Assembly (NCBI GenBank): GCA_030562195.1
Contig: JAUJPP010000005.1
Span: 20,385,106 to 20,449,105 of the forward strand
Source of the DNA: Nipponacmea schrenckii
Lineage: Eukaryota; Mollusca; Gastropoda; Lottiidae
DNA: 64,000 nt
Direction: 5' to 3'
Shown here piece by piece: positions 1 to 14,200 of this stretch. The position numbers and the translations under genes were made by a program. The notes under the pieces were generated by a model. The model made no database searches. It had not been told where the DNA came from and saw only the letters and a program-made list of their open reading frames with translations. Position 1 is the stretch's first letter; every line of letters starts with the position of its first letter.

Positions 1-2271
1 TTCCATTTCAAATTATTATTACATGTAAAAACTTCAAGAATTTCTTTAAAGCTAAATCTATTTTTGGATATTTTTTTTTTATTTTTGCAACTGCTGCTTC
101 TCAAAAGATTTTCACCTGGAACAATGCTGCATTGAATTTTTTTTTAGATATGGATCTATTTCATGAAAGCACCTCAATGAATTGAAAGTTTTGTATATCA
201 ATATGTTGACCAGTTAATTGAATTATTCTATAATTACAGAAATTGTATAAACTGTTATTTCATCAGATTTTCATATTAAATTTTTATTTTTCCATTTCGT
301 TTTATTTGATATTCATGACAAAACTTTACAGATCACAGATATAGCTGTGAATACCTGGGCATGTTGAGATGCGCTTATTATTTTATGATGTATGTCATGG
401 TCACTCTTAAACTTAATGACATTTAAATGGTAAAGATCACTTTGAACATACAAGAAACACAAAGGCAATATCATGGTATATTCACTTCCTTATATTACCT
501 TAATGTTTATTGTTATATCTGCTTACCACTACTACACAGAACTCAATTTTATAGTATACTCCAATGGACTATAAAATTGTATTCTGTGTTGAATATTGTA
601 TTATGCTCAAATATCTTATCCTTATTAACAATTCTCCTTGAATGTCCTCCCATTCTGACCACTAAAGGATAGATTTTATACTTTCATGCAAATTGTTCAT
701 TAATTAATATCTGTTTAAACCATACAATGCAAATAATATTATGCCTTTATTATTTTTCACATATTTAAGCAGTTTCATTCAATCATATACAATAATAATA
801 ATAACTTAAGCTTTCAACCATCAACAAAGTAATTATAATACAATAATATAACAATTATACAATTTATATCTACAGAAGAGGTGTTAGTAATTTATTTTTA
901 ATAAATCTTACTTGCAAATCCCTCAAAATAACACTTTCATAACAAAGTCTATATTTATCATGTTCAAAAAAAAAATTTCAAGTTTTCAAAAAGCTCCTTT
1001 TTCCAAATTTTTATAAGTTAAAATTAGAATTTACATGCAAGAATTAGAGAAATAATCAACATTCTTACTTTCAAAATCAGTTGTAAGAATATAATAACAC
1101 TGACATTTAGCTTTCAAAATATACTATTTTCACTAATCCAATTACTGGAAAAAATATACTATTTCATCTGAAATTCATCATTTCAAATGAATAAATACAT
1201 CTTCAGCCAAAACATCAATTATAATTTATAATTTAGCATGAAGTTTCTTTTTAAGGCACAGACAGATCCCACCATAACCTTTGCAATAAATTGTAATTGT
1301 ACATATAGACTATACTAAATTAATTTACACATTTAAAGGTTTAAGTTAGGGGTCCCCTTTCCTTCTTTGTGGCCAAACATACATAACAAGTAGAAAAACT
1401 TCTCCAAAAATATTTTAAGTGATTGTGAATAGGTTTTCGAAATAGTCTAATTTTTAATCTGACATTTGTCATTCCTTGGATTCCACAAAAATAAAAAATG
1501 TTTAAGGTCACTAATTAAAAAATATGGTCTTCATCATTAGTGATATCAGGAACCAGTAATGTCCGGTTAAAAATTGAAATGGTGCAAATTGATGCCATCA
1601 GTGTCCAATACACCTAAAAAAAAGTGAAAACCTATTTACATTCTCTTTAATTTCCTCTCAAGTGTTGTTGGCAAAGAATATTATAGCTCTGAGTGTATTT
1701 CAGTTTTGACTATACTCAAGATAAAGAATTCCGTCCAGATATCATTTAAAAAAAAATTGTGCGGTTATTTTGGCAATCAATGAACTAATAACCTTAGAAT
1801 CAACTAGCAGCTAGAATCATGCACCAAGTTTGCTTTGCATCAATTTCTGCGTCACTATCTTTTTCAACAACTCAGGTGCAACCTCTATTACCTTCCTACT
1901 GTATGACTATCGCAAATATAAAAGTGTATAACAAATGGGATGTATGACTAATGGGAGGACACAGTTTTAAACATCTTAGGAAATTAGAATAGCTAAAGTT
2001 TTTTGATATGAAATAGCATTGGTAACCACTAAAACTATGTGGAAATTTGATCTAGTGGGAGATCCTAGAAACTTCCCATAGATACAAGAGTATTATACTT
2101 CATTCGATATCTCTCCTGATTATCATGTTTACAGGGTTATGGTTGTAAATTTCTGTAAAACTACTTTGAAATGCCATGAAAGTTGAGAAAATTTGTTGAC
2201 AGTGGCGCCAGTTTACTAGACAAAGATAAAATACAGTATTGTACAAAATAAACACTTTAAATATCTTGTTG
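1..2271. other. Non-coding 3' flank of XPOT
   Basis: This AT-rich stretch lies downstream of the XPOT stop codon on the minus strand and probably holds the XPOT 3' UTR followed by spacer. The only open frame of note (427-672, +) is low-complexity and resembles no family I know. I see no RNA gene or recognisable mobile element. Confidence 0.6.
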
Positions 2272-5200
2272 TCATGACTTGGCCTTCGTGAAAAATATCT
2301 GAAACAAAAAATTATTTTTAAATTACAAAGGTGAAAATGTTAAAAATACCAATCTTAAACTACATGCTTTACAGTCTTTTAAAGCTTTTTATTATTTCAA
2401 GCAAAATAATACCAAAACTTGCATATTATTTTGTCCAGAATGAACTGGAAACCAAAAATATTTATCATAATAATACTATTATTACATAACTAATATCAAA
2501 TCCAATAGTGAAACTTAGTTTTTGTTCAAATTGCTTCTGAGGAGCCTCATTACTAAGTTATAATACATGCACGACTATGTTCAATAATATACTTACTTTG
2601 TGGTAATTTCTGAATGTTTTACTGTCTGTACGTAACGCTTGACAAAACTCCTACAAGAAATAGATATAAAAGCCTAATTCAAACCAACATTCTGCATTAA
2701 GTTTAAATGTGTTAAAAGATAGACATTTTTCAGTTATGTAAAGAATCCATTTCACTAAAATTTGAATATGAAATGCAATGAACGTCATATTTTTCTGCAC
2801 CTTATGATGATGGGCAACGCCATGTGCACAATCTGTAGAAGACAGGGCCTTGGCCAATCAACTAGAAGATTTTTCTTTGTCAGCCCTCCAACCTGCTCAA
2901 TTGAAATTTGAAAGAAGAAGGATAAGATATATTAAATTACCTGTATGAGTTCTGGGGGGATGTTTAACTGTGGTAGGTATTCACTTTGTAAATAATTGAT
3001 CACTTCATCACCCTATAATATATCAATATACATTGATAATGATATGATTACTTATTGAAGACAGAACATTCCCCGATACAATACTTGTGATAGATGTAAT
3101 AGTACATTGATAATAAATGCTATCACTTATTAAAAACAGGACATTTCACAATACAATTCTTGTGATAGATTTAATAGATTTGATGTTCTGAAATGTGAAA
3201 TGCCAGGAACCATAGTCTCTGGTTGAAGCTTAAAGTGAAGCAAACAGAAGTTTGATATACCCACAAACAAAAGACTAAAAAATAACTTCATCAATGCATA
3301 CAAATCTAAAAAAAAGTCAAAAAATTGTGACTGTCATTTTCAAACTTACCCTTTTATCAACAATACTTTTAAGACATAATGCACTTTCACCTAATGCCTG
3401 GAAAAAGATAAATTACATATTAAGAGGCTTTCTATGCATATCATTTCTTTAAAATTAAGATTCGATTTGAAATACATCTTGTAGTTGATTGCAATATCAA
3501 TAAGGCTGGGGTGTACGCTGCTAAATTCATAAGGATGTACTTGATTGCAGGAACATAGATATGTCCATCTAATACACATGCACAAAACATATCATTCATT
3601 GTATTGCCCCCATGGATTACATGTTAAACAGGACCATGTCCATGTGTATTGGACCAAATTCTGACACATGTAAAATAAAAAGAATTTATTAAAGGGCTAA
3701 TCCTTCAAACGTTGATAAAAAAACTAAAGAACTAAAGCTACAATGTTAATGTCATTTGGTAAAGCTTGTTGAGAATAGAACTTACCAGAGCAGTTTGACC
3801 GTCTGTTATATCAAATGTAGGTTTAAGTGGGGCCAGGAAACAGGCAGGTATGATACTCTTATACATGAAATCTGTAAACCCCATGACACAATTTGTTCCC
3901 CCTATAATTTAAACAAATATAATAGCAGTGAGTGAATAAGAGAAGAGGTTCCTTCAAGCAAAAAATTATCAAATAATTTAAATTTTCAAGTGATGAATGG
4001 TATACAATAAACTATAGTGTAAACTTACCCCATTCTTCAATCAGTTTTCGAAATATATTAAAACACAACTTCTGACTCTGTAAAAAAACAAAAAACAAAT
4101 GATGCAATGAACAACTGGTTCAATCTCATACAGAATATGTCAAGGCAAGGATCTCTTTCTATACTAGACCCTAGCCCTATTCTTAGAATGAACATAAAAT
4201 GTTAAACTTTGACAATAAGTACATATATTCATCAGTAGATATACCTGCTGTCATAAATAAAATTTAACAAAATCCTTATAAAATCCAATAAATCCGAAAA
4301 AATTAGTAATTATTCATAAAAATGCATTTGATTATTGTAAAACGATTAATTGATTAAGCTTTTTTCAATAAATAGTAAGTTTCCAGATTTTACAGGGATT
4401 TGTTGAAGTATGACACAGTAAGTTCACTGATGCATATATACTCATATTGACCATTTTTGAGAACTAAAATTCTTTGTTCATGCTACATGTAAGAGGCAGT
4501 ATCCCTTGAAGATTACTGTCACAGGACACCATTGTTATCAAACATATCGACTACAGTAAAACTCCTTAGAATCAGCAAAATAGACACAAATCACATGACA
4601 AGATGTTTATCACACATATCAACTACAAGAAAAAATTCTTAAAATTGGCCGAATACAAAAAGAATACCCGATTAATAGTTTTGGTCAATTTTCTTGAAAT
4701 ATTTGTAAGACTTATTAAAGTGCTATAAATGTCTGATGTGTAATGACAAGACATTATGTCAGATTGTGACTCTAAAGTTTAAATAATCATGATACTTACA
4801 GGAGGATCTTGTAGTTCAACAGCACCTTGTATTAATGACATGAGAACTTGATCTAGATTCTGTCCAGCTTGTACCTTTAATACATCATACACTTGATAAG
4901 ATACAATAGTTGATAGAAACTGGAAATAGCCTCGTTCCAACATCTTCTTTTCATTGGCTGCAATCTGATCGCGTTCATCGGTTGGCGTTGATATTACACG
5001 AAATATTGTACTGACTAATGGCATAAATAGGTTATTAAGAAATGGAGCAATGTCAGTCTGAAATGAAAACCATATTAAATAATGAGGACTATGATGAATA
5101 ATAGACGAGAGCATTGGAATCCTTTCATGATGTTATTTGCTTGGTTACATCAAACAAATTAATGGTAGTTGGTGTTTCTAAATTTGGTCAGAGTGTGACA

Positions 5201-8200
5201 GTCCAGACATTAATCAGAGAGGTTTGGCCAAGGACCAGATGGTACACAGGATCCTTGTGAATCTAAAGTGTTTCACTTGTCTAGGTTTTTTTTCTATCAA
5301 ATAAAGATAAAAGTAGAAATTATTTCCTATATTCACCATTTTAAAAGTATATAATCAAGTCCTTATAATAAGGCATTAAATTTTTTTTTTCACATATTCA
5401 AAATACTTCAAGAATAAATAACAAGAATAAATTTTAGGTAAAAATTTAAACTTACCTTAAATTTCATAATAAGTTGATTAATAAGAGGTATAAAATCATA
5501 GAGTTCCTTGGTTTCGGGATTTTTTAACAAATTTTCTAAAGCTATTGGTACATAGGGTAATATCTCCTCTCCCAGGCATACAACCATACGATGCATATAC
5601 TGTCTAACACCCACATGTAATATAGGTCTATGTACAGAGGCATTTAAAGCTTGTAGAAATATTTTCAGTAGTTCTGTGAATATTTCCACACAACCACACT
5701 GTTTTATTGTTTGTTGACTAGAAAACCCTTTACTTGTACGACTGGAAATATAAATATAGACAATAAATATAACATGAATTTTAATAGTCAATCTCAACGG
5801 ATAAGATAAAGATTTTACAATGTGTGAAAGGAAAGTCTTAAATCTCTAATTAAAAAAAATTCCCCTCACCCCCACTTGATTCTCCAACAAGTTGAATTAT
5901 TCTTTTGTGGAATTTTTTGTTATCATTGATTGATTATGTTTTAAGGCTTTTATCAAAATATTAATTCATTCCTTACCTTGCCAGTCCCATAGCATTATTA
6001 ATACACCTAGCATAGGCTAGTTGTTTTTCTTCATCTGTTTCTCTATTTAACTTGCTTAATAATCCTTCAAATTTACTCACAATTGGTGCCAATAGGTTTC
6101 GCATTAACTCCTGTTTTTTCTGGAATAAGAAAAAGTTAATTTAATAATTCCACTGATTTGTTTCACAAAGATTACCTTATCTAAGGTTTCAATAATCCTT
6201 TCAACCATGTTGATCATAACATCTTGGTATTGATATACCCAGGGTAATCTGTACCCATTTACAGCCGGATCAACTGGAATTATGAGTAAAGATGATTCAG
6301 TTCAGATCAAACTTTCAAACACCAACCTAGATTAGAACCCGCAACCACTATTTGTTTGATGTTTTTAAGCAATTAACGGAGAACAGAACCAGCTCTCTAA
6401 ATGACAATGCTAGAGATTACTACTAAGGTAATACAATAGTCCTCCTTCTCAATTAATAATTGTATTTGACGGTACATACAATTAAACAATTCAGTATATT
6501 ATTGTGAATGGACTAACCTGAGGAGGGAAATCACTAGCCACCACTAAAACACCAGCTGTTTCATAGATAAACAGTTGATCATCATCAGATAGCAGATGCT
6601 GGTAGCCGTTATCTGGTGTATTTAATGCCAATAAATCATTCATTCTCTTTAATACATCTTCTAGATATGCATTCATATGTTGTCTACAATAGAAATTAAA
6701 ACAAAATGAATTTGGATTGGAATTTATGAAAATATCCTGCAATCCAAATTTATCATAAGAAGCACAAATATTATAAGAAACACAGAAACATAAGTTACTT
6801 ACCTCAAACCCTTCACGAATCTAGAGAATAGATAAGAGGCACGACTTCTCACTTTGCCAGATGGATTACGAAAACCTCGTTCATCTAAAAATGCCATCTA
6901 AAATACAAGTAGAAATGAATCAAAATTTGAACATAAAATGAAACACAACATTCAAGAAAACTTTGAATAGAGAATAATTAGATACATTAATTAGTAGGAT
7001 TAATTAGTATAATTTCAAGTCCAATAAACTTACAATGGCAACGATATTAGAGAATGAGGTACCTCGTTTCTTGAAAGTAATATGGCATAAAAAGAGGCAG
7101 GGAAAGGTCAGAAATTACTTACTAAAACTTCAGGGATATGTTCAGGTTCACATTGAAAGAATTTATCATATCGTACAACAGTTTCAAAGAATTGTAACAA
7201 AATACTGGTATGTCCATGATAGCTAACTCGACTTTTTATTAACTGAAAAAACAACACAATATATTCTCCAAATATCATATTAAAGCTAATGATAGATGTA
7301 GGCTAGATACATACTTAGTTTAAAAGATAGCTTGCCAGGCAAGGCAGAAATGGGTATTGAAATTAAAATATATGCCTTAAGTCAGCATTCTCAATAATAC
7401 TATCTCTTCATTCCAAGCAATAATATTTTCTAATCAAGGAAGATAACTCACCAGTCTCATCATTTCCTGTAGAGCAGACGCCTTAGCTGGATTACCACTG
7501 AAATGTTGACCATGGGATGTCTGTAAAAAAAAAAATATATGAATATTCCTAGTTTGGTAGTTGGGTTTCCAACTAGGTATTTCTTTTGGACAGCCTACAG
7601 AGCTGATTGCATGTACTTGGTATGGTATGGGAATTCAATTCTCCAATATTTGAATGAATCTTTTGCAGGATGAAAGTAGTTGGTCAGCTGTTTGAAGATC
7701 AAATAGTGTGAAACTCTTAAGTCACAACATGATTTTTCAAGTTATGTTTGAATTTTCCTATTGGATGATTTCACAAGGATAACAAATTATGTTCACAGTT
7801 ATAGATTATTTCTACCAGCTGCCCTTGGCCAAACCTCTTAGCATTGATTTTTCCCCGATTTACCATACCCATATGCAACTTGGTTGACTGGAATTATGAG
7901 TAAAGATGACTTATTCACATAACCAAGAAAAACAGGAACTGACAATAGGCAATTATAGATAAAGGGCAGAGAAATCACAGAAAAACTTACAGGGACAGCC
8001 TCTCCTAGCATATACATCAAACATACAGCTATCTCAACATCTCTAAAATCTACTGACTCCCAGTTAGGTAGAGTTCTAGTCACCACATTTAATACATTAC
8101 TGATTAGTAAATCTGTATCCTAGACAAATAACATTAATATTGAAACATTGAAATTCTAGAAACACAAGATGGTGCTAAACAAGATATGCCCACTCTGTAG

Positions 8201-11200
8201 AATTGTTTGTTTGTGCTTAGATTCCAACTGATAACACATTGTGAAAATATATAAACCAAATTTAATTAAACTCCTCAATCGAATTGTGGATGAACAGACA
8301 GCAAAATATATCCACCCAACAATGTGGCCGTATAAAACAGCAATTCAATAAAGAAGATACAACTTCTTGTTGCAACTTATCATAACTCTAGCTGAAACTA
8401 GCTATCCTAACCTTAGAATAGATCTAGAAAATTTAAGCTTTAAGACTTACTAATAGTGCTAGATTGTTGAAAATAACTTTAAGTTGTTTTCTGTATTCTA
8501 AAAACATAGCTTCATCTTCACCCTACAACAAAATAAATTCAATTGTCAATGAACAATATTTGAAAAGAATTTTTGAATAAATTTATCAATCGAAAATAGG
8601 TCATGGACAGTTAAGCATCAAGCCAGCTTTTTTCATTGAAACAAAATAGCTACATCTTATAGCTTATAATAATGTAATGTCTATACTTACCTCCTCCTCA
8701 AAATTGTAGGAATCATCATATTTCATTTTGGATATAATAGTATACAATAAACCCTGGAAAAATATTATTCATATTAACATACTTGTATATATCGCAAATA
8801 TTCAGATGATAAACTGCTATATGTATATTAATAAAAATAAATTCAGTGATATCTGTATATCAATGGTAATAAATTCAGTGATATTTGTATATCAATAGTA
8901 ACAAATTCAGTGATATCTGTATATCAATATTAATAAATTCAGTGATATCTGTATATCAACTGTAATAAATTCAGAGATATTTGTATATCAATGGTAATAA
9001 ATTCAGAGATATCTGTATATCAATAGTAATAAATTCAGTGATATCTGTATATCAATGGTAATAAATTCAGTGATATTTGTATATCAATAGTAACAAATTC
9101 AGTGATATCTGTATATCAATATTAATAAATTCAGTGATATCTGTATATCAACTGTAATAAATTCAGAGATATTTGTATATCAATGGTAATAAATTCAGAG
9201 ATATCTGTATATCAATAGTAATAAATTCAGTGATATTTGTATATCAATGGTAATAAATTCAGAGATATCTGTATATCAATAGTAATAAATTCAGTGATAT
9301 TTGTATATCAATGGTAATAAATTCAGAGATATCTGTATATCAACTGTAATAAATTCAGAGATATTTGTATATCAATGGTAATAAATTCAGAGATATTTGT
9401 ATATCAATGGTAATAAATTCAGAGATATTTGTATATCAATGGTAATAATTCAGAGATATTTGTATATCAATAGTAATAGATTCAGTGATATTTGTATATC
9501 AATGGTAATAATTCAGAGATATTTGTATATCAATAGTAATAAATTCAGAGATATTTGTATATCAATAGTAATAAATTCAGTGATATTTGTATATCAATAG
9601 TTATAAATTCAGTGATATTTGTATATCAATGGCAATAAATTCAGTGATATTTGTATATCAATAGTAATAAATTCAGAGATATTTGTATATCAATAGTAAT
9701 AGATTCAGTGATATTTGTATATCAATAGTTATAAATTCAGAGATACATGTATTTGTATATCAATAATTATAAATTCAGAGATATTTGTATATCAATAGTA
9801 ATAGATTCAGTGATATTTGTATATCAATGGCAATTAATTCAGAGATATTTGTATATCAATGGTAATAAATTCAGAGATATTTGTTTATCAATGGTAATAA
9901 ATTCAGAGATATCTGTATATCAAAGTAGCGATGGCCCATCGTAATACGCCCACCATTGGCAGCCAAAACACATCAAGAACACTTGCAGTCGGTTTCTTCT
10001 TTGGGTAATTCAAAAGGCTCAAATCATGCTTTGTCAAAATCTATCAAGAAACCAGATCTCTATCAAGTCTACAAAGAATCAGAGGCTGATAAAGTGAACG
10101 CGTTTTAAAGAACAAGGGCAATAACTCAATAAATATTTTTTGATTAGTCTGATTTTCAATAGGGTCTATCCTCAAGTTATACCAAACACGAAGTTTCATC
10201 AAATTCCATCAAGAACCCAGCTCCCTATCGTGTTCACAAGGAATTTTAGGACAAGGGCAATAACTCATAGTAAATATTTTTCGATTGGTTTCATTTTCGA
10301 TATGCTTCATCCTTTGGTCATTACAAAGACTCATTCAAAGTTTCATTAAAATCCACCAAGAAATGTGGTCTCTATCGTGTTCACAACAATTGTGGACAGG
10401 CAGATGGACAGGCAGATGGACAGACAGATGGACAGACAGACAGGTGGGCAGAAGGCTTCATCCTTGGATGATTACAAACACACACACTGAAATTGGTCAA
10501 AATCCATCCAGAAACCATCTCCCTATCATGTCCAAAACACATTTTTGAACGCAAAATGAATGTGTTTTCAAGAACAAGGGCAATAACTCATCAATTTATT
10601 TTTCGATTTGTCTGATTTTCAATAGGCTTCATCCTTAAGTAATAACAAGCAATCACACCAAATTTCATCAAAATCCATCAAGAAACACACCCTTAATCGT
10701 GTTCACAACAAATTTTCAAACACAAGGGCAATAACTCATTGAATATTTTTTGATTGGTCTGATTTTCAATAGGCTTCTTCCTCACCTCACACTCACCAAA
10801 TTTGGTCAAAATCCATCAAGATATGTGGTCTCTATCGTGTTCACAACAATTGTATATCAATAGTAATAAATTCTGACAGTGATATTTGTATATCAACAGA
10901 AATAAATTCAGAGATATTTGTATATCAATGGTAATAAATTCAGAGATATTTGTATATCAATGGTAATGAATTCAGAGATATTTGTATATCAATGGTAATT
11001 AATTCAGAGATATTTCGTATATCAATGGTAATAATTCAGAGATATTTGTATATCAATAGAAATAAATTCAGAGATATCTGATATATTTTTATATAATGGT
11101 AATAAATTCAGTGTTATCTGTATATCAATAGTTATGAATTCAGTGATATTTGTATATCAATAGTAATAAATTCAGAGATATTTGTATATCAATGGTAATG

Positions 11201-14200
11201 AATTCAGTGATATTTGTATATCAATAGTAATAAATTCAGAGATATTTGTATATCAATGGTAATGAATTCAGTGATATTTGTATATCAATGGTAATAAATT
11301 CAGAGATATTTGTATATCAATGGTAATGAATTCAGAGATATTTGTATATCAATGGTATTAAATTCAGAGATATTTCGTATATCAATGGTAATAAATTCAG
11401 AGATATCCACAAAATCAATGACTACATTGTTTAAAGGACTACCTCTGATCATTTAGCAAATTATGATATAACTTTTTTTTAGTACCGTTACATATATTAT
11501 GTTGTTAAAAGTCTCCTGACTTAATAACAATGTTTGAGGGTTGTTAACTGATATTGGAACAGTTCTGAGTTCTGAATTAATAAAAACCATAAATTTCACT
11601 AACTTTTACATTTTCTCGTTGTCCAGAAGTAAGGGAACAAATCAATTAACATTACAACAATTTTTGAGGGTTCTTTTAATTAACAATCAACAGTTCTGAA
11701 TTAAGAATAATCATCCATTCTACTCACCTCTACATTTTCTCGTTGTCTAGGAGTAAGGGGGACAACTTGTTTTAATAATGCAATGTAATCTTGAGCAAAT
11801 CCAGTTACTTCCCCTGAAACATGATCGTCCTCATCACCGAGAAATCTTAACATAAATGGTACTTTATTCTCTAATGACTGAAGAGTTAGACTTGCATTTT
11901 GTTGGTCGTTGCTTTTTACTAGCCTGTAACACCAAATATTTCACCATAATGACAAAAATAAATAAACAAATTATAAACATTTAGAAGTTGTTTTGACTAA
12001 GAGCAATCTTTAACAAAATTTTGTGAGATTTCTTAGAGGAAATCATGTTCACAAGCTACAAAATAATAAAAATAGATAGGCTATATAAGCTTTCGGCAAA
12101 AGGACACAAGAAAAAATTTCATAACTTACTTTTGCCAAGCTATAATTAAACTAACACCAATGCCATTGACAAGTTTTGATAATTTAGACAGGAAATCTCC
12201 ATCTTCATCCTGTAAAAAAAATAAAACTTTGCAATATATTGACCTGTATTACTCCAATCACTTTTTATTTCTATATTTTTCTTTTTTCTATACATATCTT
12301 TCCTAAATATGGCAGTCTTGAAAAATGATGATTCATCATTTTAACATTCAAATGCAGATAATTATTGACACTCATCGATTTGAAGGCTCAAATTTCAATG
12401 ATGAACTATGAACACTATTACTGGTTAGTTGAGCTAAATACTTCTTGTATCTATGACAACAGTTGAGTGATCAAACAGATGATAATAACTTACTTCAGAA
12501 GTATTAAAAACACCCCGAGCTTCAATCAAATTGACAAATGTATCGATTAATTTAGTTTTAGCCACTGGATCCATTCCTTTAGACATGATATCATATAAAC
12601 AATCACACACTGACTCTCGTATTAATAGTTTATTTAAATAACGTAGTAATATTGTCACAAACTGATCATTAGCCACTAGATTAATATCTATCCATGAAAC
12701 ATATTTCCCAACGACGTCCAAACAACGGCACGTTATTTCTGGATGAGTATCTTCATACCTAGTCTGAAAAGATAACAGTTTCATTGCAACATTCTTATAT
12801 CCATGCATACAACACCTATTAGAAGAAAAAAGAACGAAGTATACAGAATGAAAAATGAATTAAATTAAACAATTTCACAGACTTTCGTTCAAATCTATCA
12901 AGTATATTGTGCTTTCTAGAATTCTTACCAGCATATAGTCTAGCTTTTTCAAAACACCTCATAAAAATGGCTATTGAACAATAAAAGTAGGCACTAAAAG
13001 TTAAGCCATTAAAAAATCAAAATTTTCAGTTATAACATCTTGTTTTAAAGCTAATTTGGATGAAATATTATGATGTTATATTTACCATGATTTGAAACCA
13101 TGATTCAGCTAACTGTACAACATATTGATCTCTCATAGCATCTTTTATCATAGTATTACGAGCTGTCTCCTATAAAACAAACATTAAAAATAAACATCTG
13201 TAGTACACAGGGCCAGACCTGGATCATTGATAAGGAGAAACTACATGTAGGTTGAAAAATTATAAAGTTCATATTGAGCTCTGAGTCTAAATTTCCGAAT
13301 CTCAAATTTGCAAGCACACATCTAACTCACTGAGCCAATGGCAGCTAGTCCAAGGAGGCACATACAAAATTAACCTCACCTCTGTATTATGAATGACCTC
13401 TCTATCCACAACCTCAGTATCGATAGCTAATAAAATACGTAAATACATATCTACAGCCATAGGACCTAGGTTTAATGTTTGTAATAAATCTGTAAAGAAT
13501 GCTGGCCATCGATGTGGGTAGTCCACGATATAGACTAACGATATCAACTGTGCAACTTTATTGCGTATAAAATTCTTATTCTGCGTTACATCACTGCCCT
13601 GGAATAAATCAAATACAAAATACAATGAATTTAGTTTACAGTTTTATCAATTTTAGCTTTGTTCATGGTTAAAAAAACAAAAGGACAAGAAGTTTTTTTT
13701 TTTCAATCAAATGTTTCTTTAAAAGTAAAGAAAATCGCATTTAAGCTTGGAAATGTTGAGACTCATTCTTGTATTTGCAGCCTGATCCAGGAACTAATCT
13801 ACTTACCTCAATTTGTAAACAGGCCATAACAAATGATTTCACAGCAGTGTGTTCATCAGAATTAGAATTTATATATCTACAATAAATAGAATATTGAACT
13901 AATCAACATATTTGTACACTTCATTGTTTTCTGGTTCATATTATAAAACATATTAATGAAGACATATTGTAAATTCACACAGCACTGTAGTGTAGTCTGG
14001 CTGTTCGTTTATACAGGCAGATTTTAAACATCATGTCAAAGAAATTTTGATAAGCTTACATTTGTTAAGTCAAATACCATTTTATATGGAAGTTTTTTGT
14101 TCTGTACTAGCTCAGAAATTCAGGTTTCTAAATCAAAACTACATACCTTTTCTTAAGATAATGTTCAATAACTTGTAGACAGAAAAACTTTACATGATCA

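Noticed and set aside
427..672. 81-residue frame downstream of XPOT
   Set aside because: AT-rich, leucine/isoleucine-biased composition expected by chance; no supporting features.
7035..7226. 63-residue plus-strand frame over XPOT exon 14
   Set aside because: It is the reverse strand of a confident XPOT exon and has no family signature.
7857..7912. Shared 24-bp text (gactggaattatgagtaaag) in two XPOT introns (also near 6272)
   Set aside because: Real match but too short to define; probably relics of one dispersed repeat.
9397..9944. Plus-strand open frames of 65-67 residues inside the 32-bp array
   Set aside because: They translate the minisatellite itself (repeated ICIS-like peptides) and have no independent coding evidence.
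8836..11405. CRISPR-like appearance of regular repeats
   Set aside because: Units are contiguous, without unique spacers, and lie in a eukaryotic intron; it is a minisatellite.
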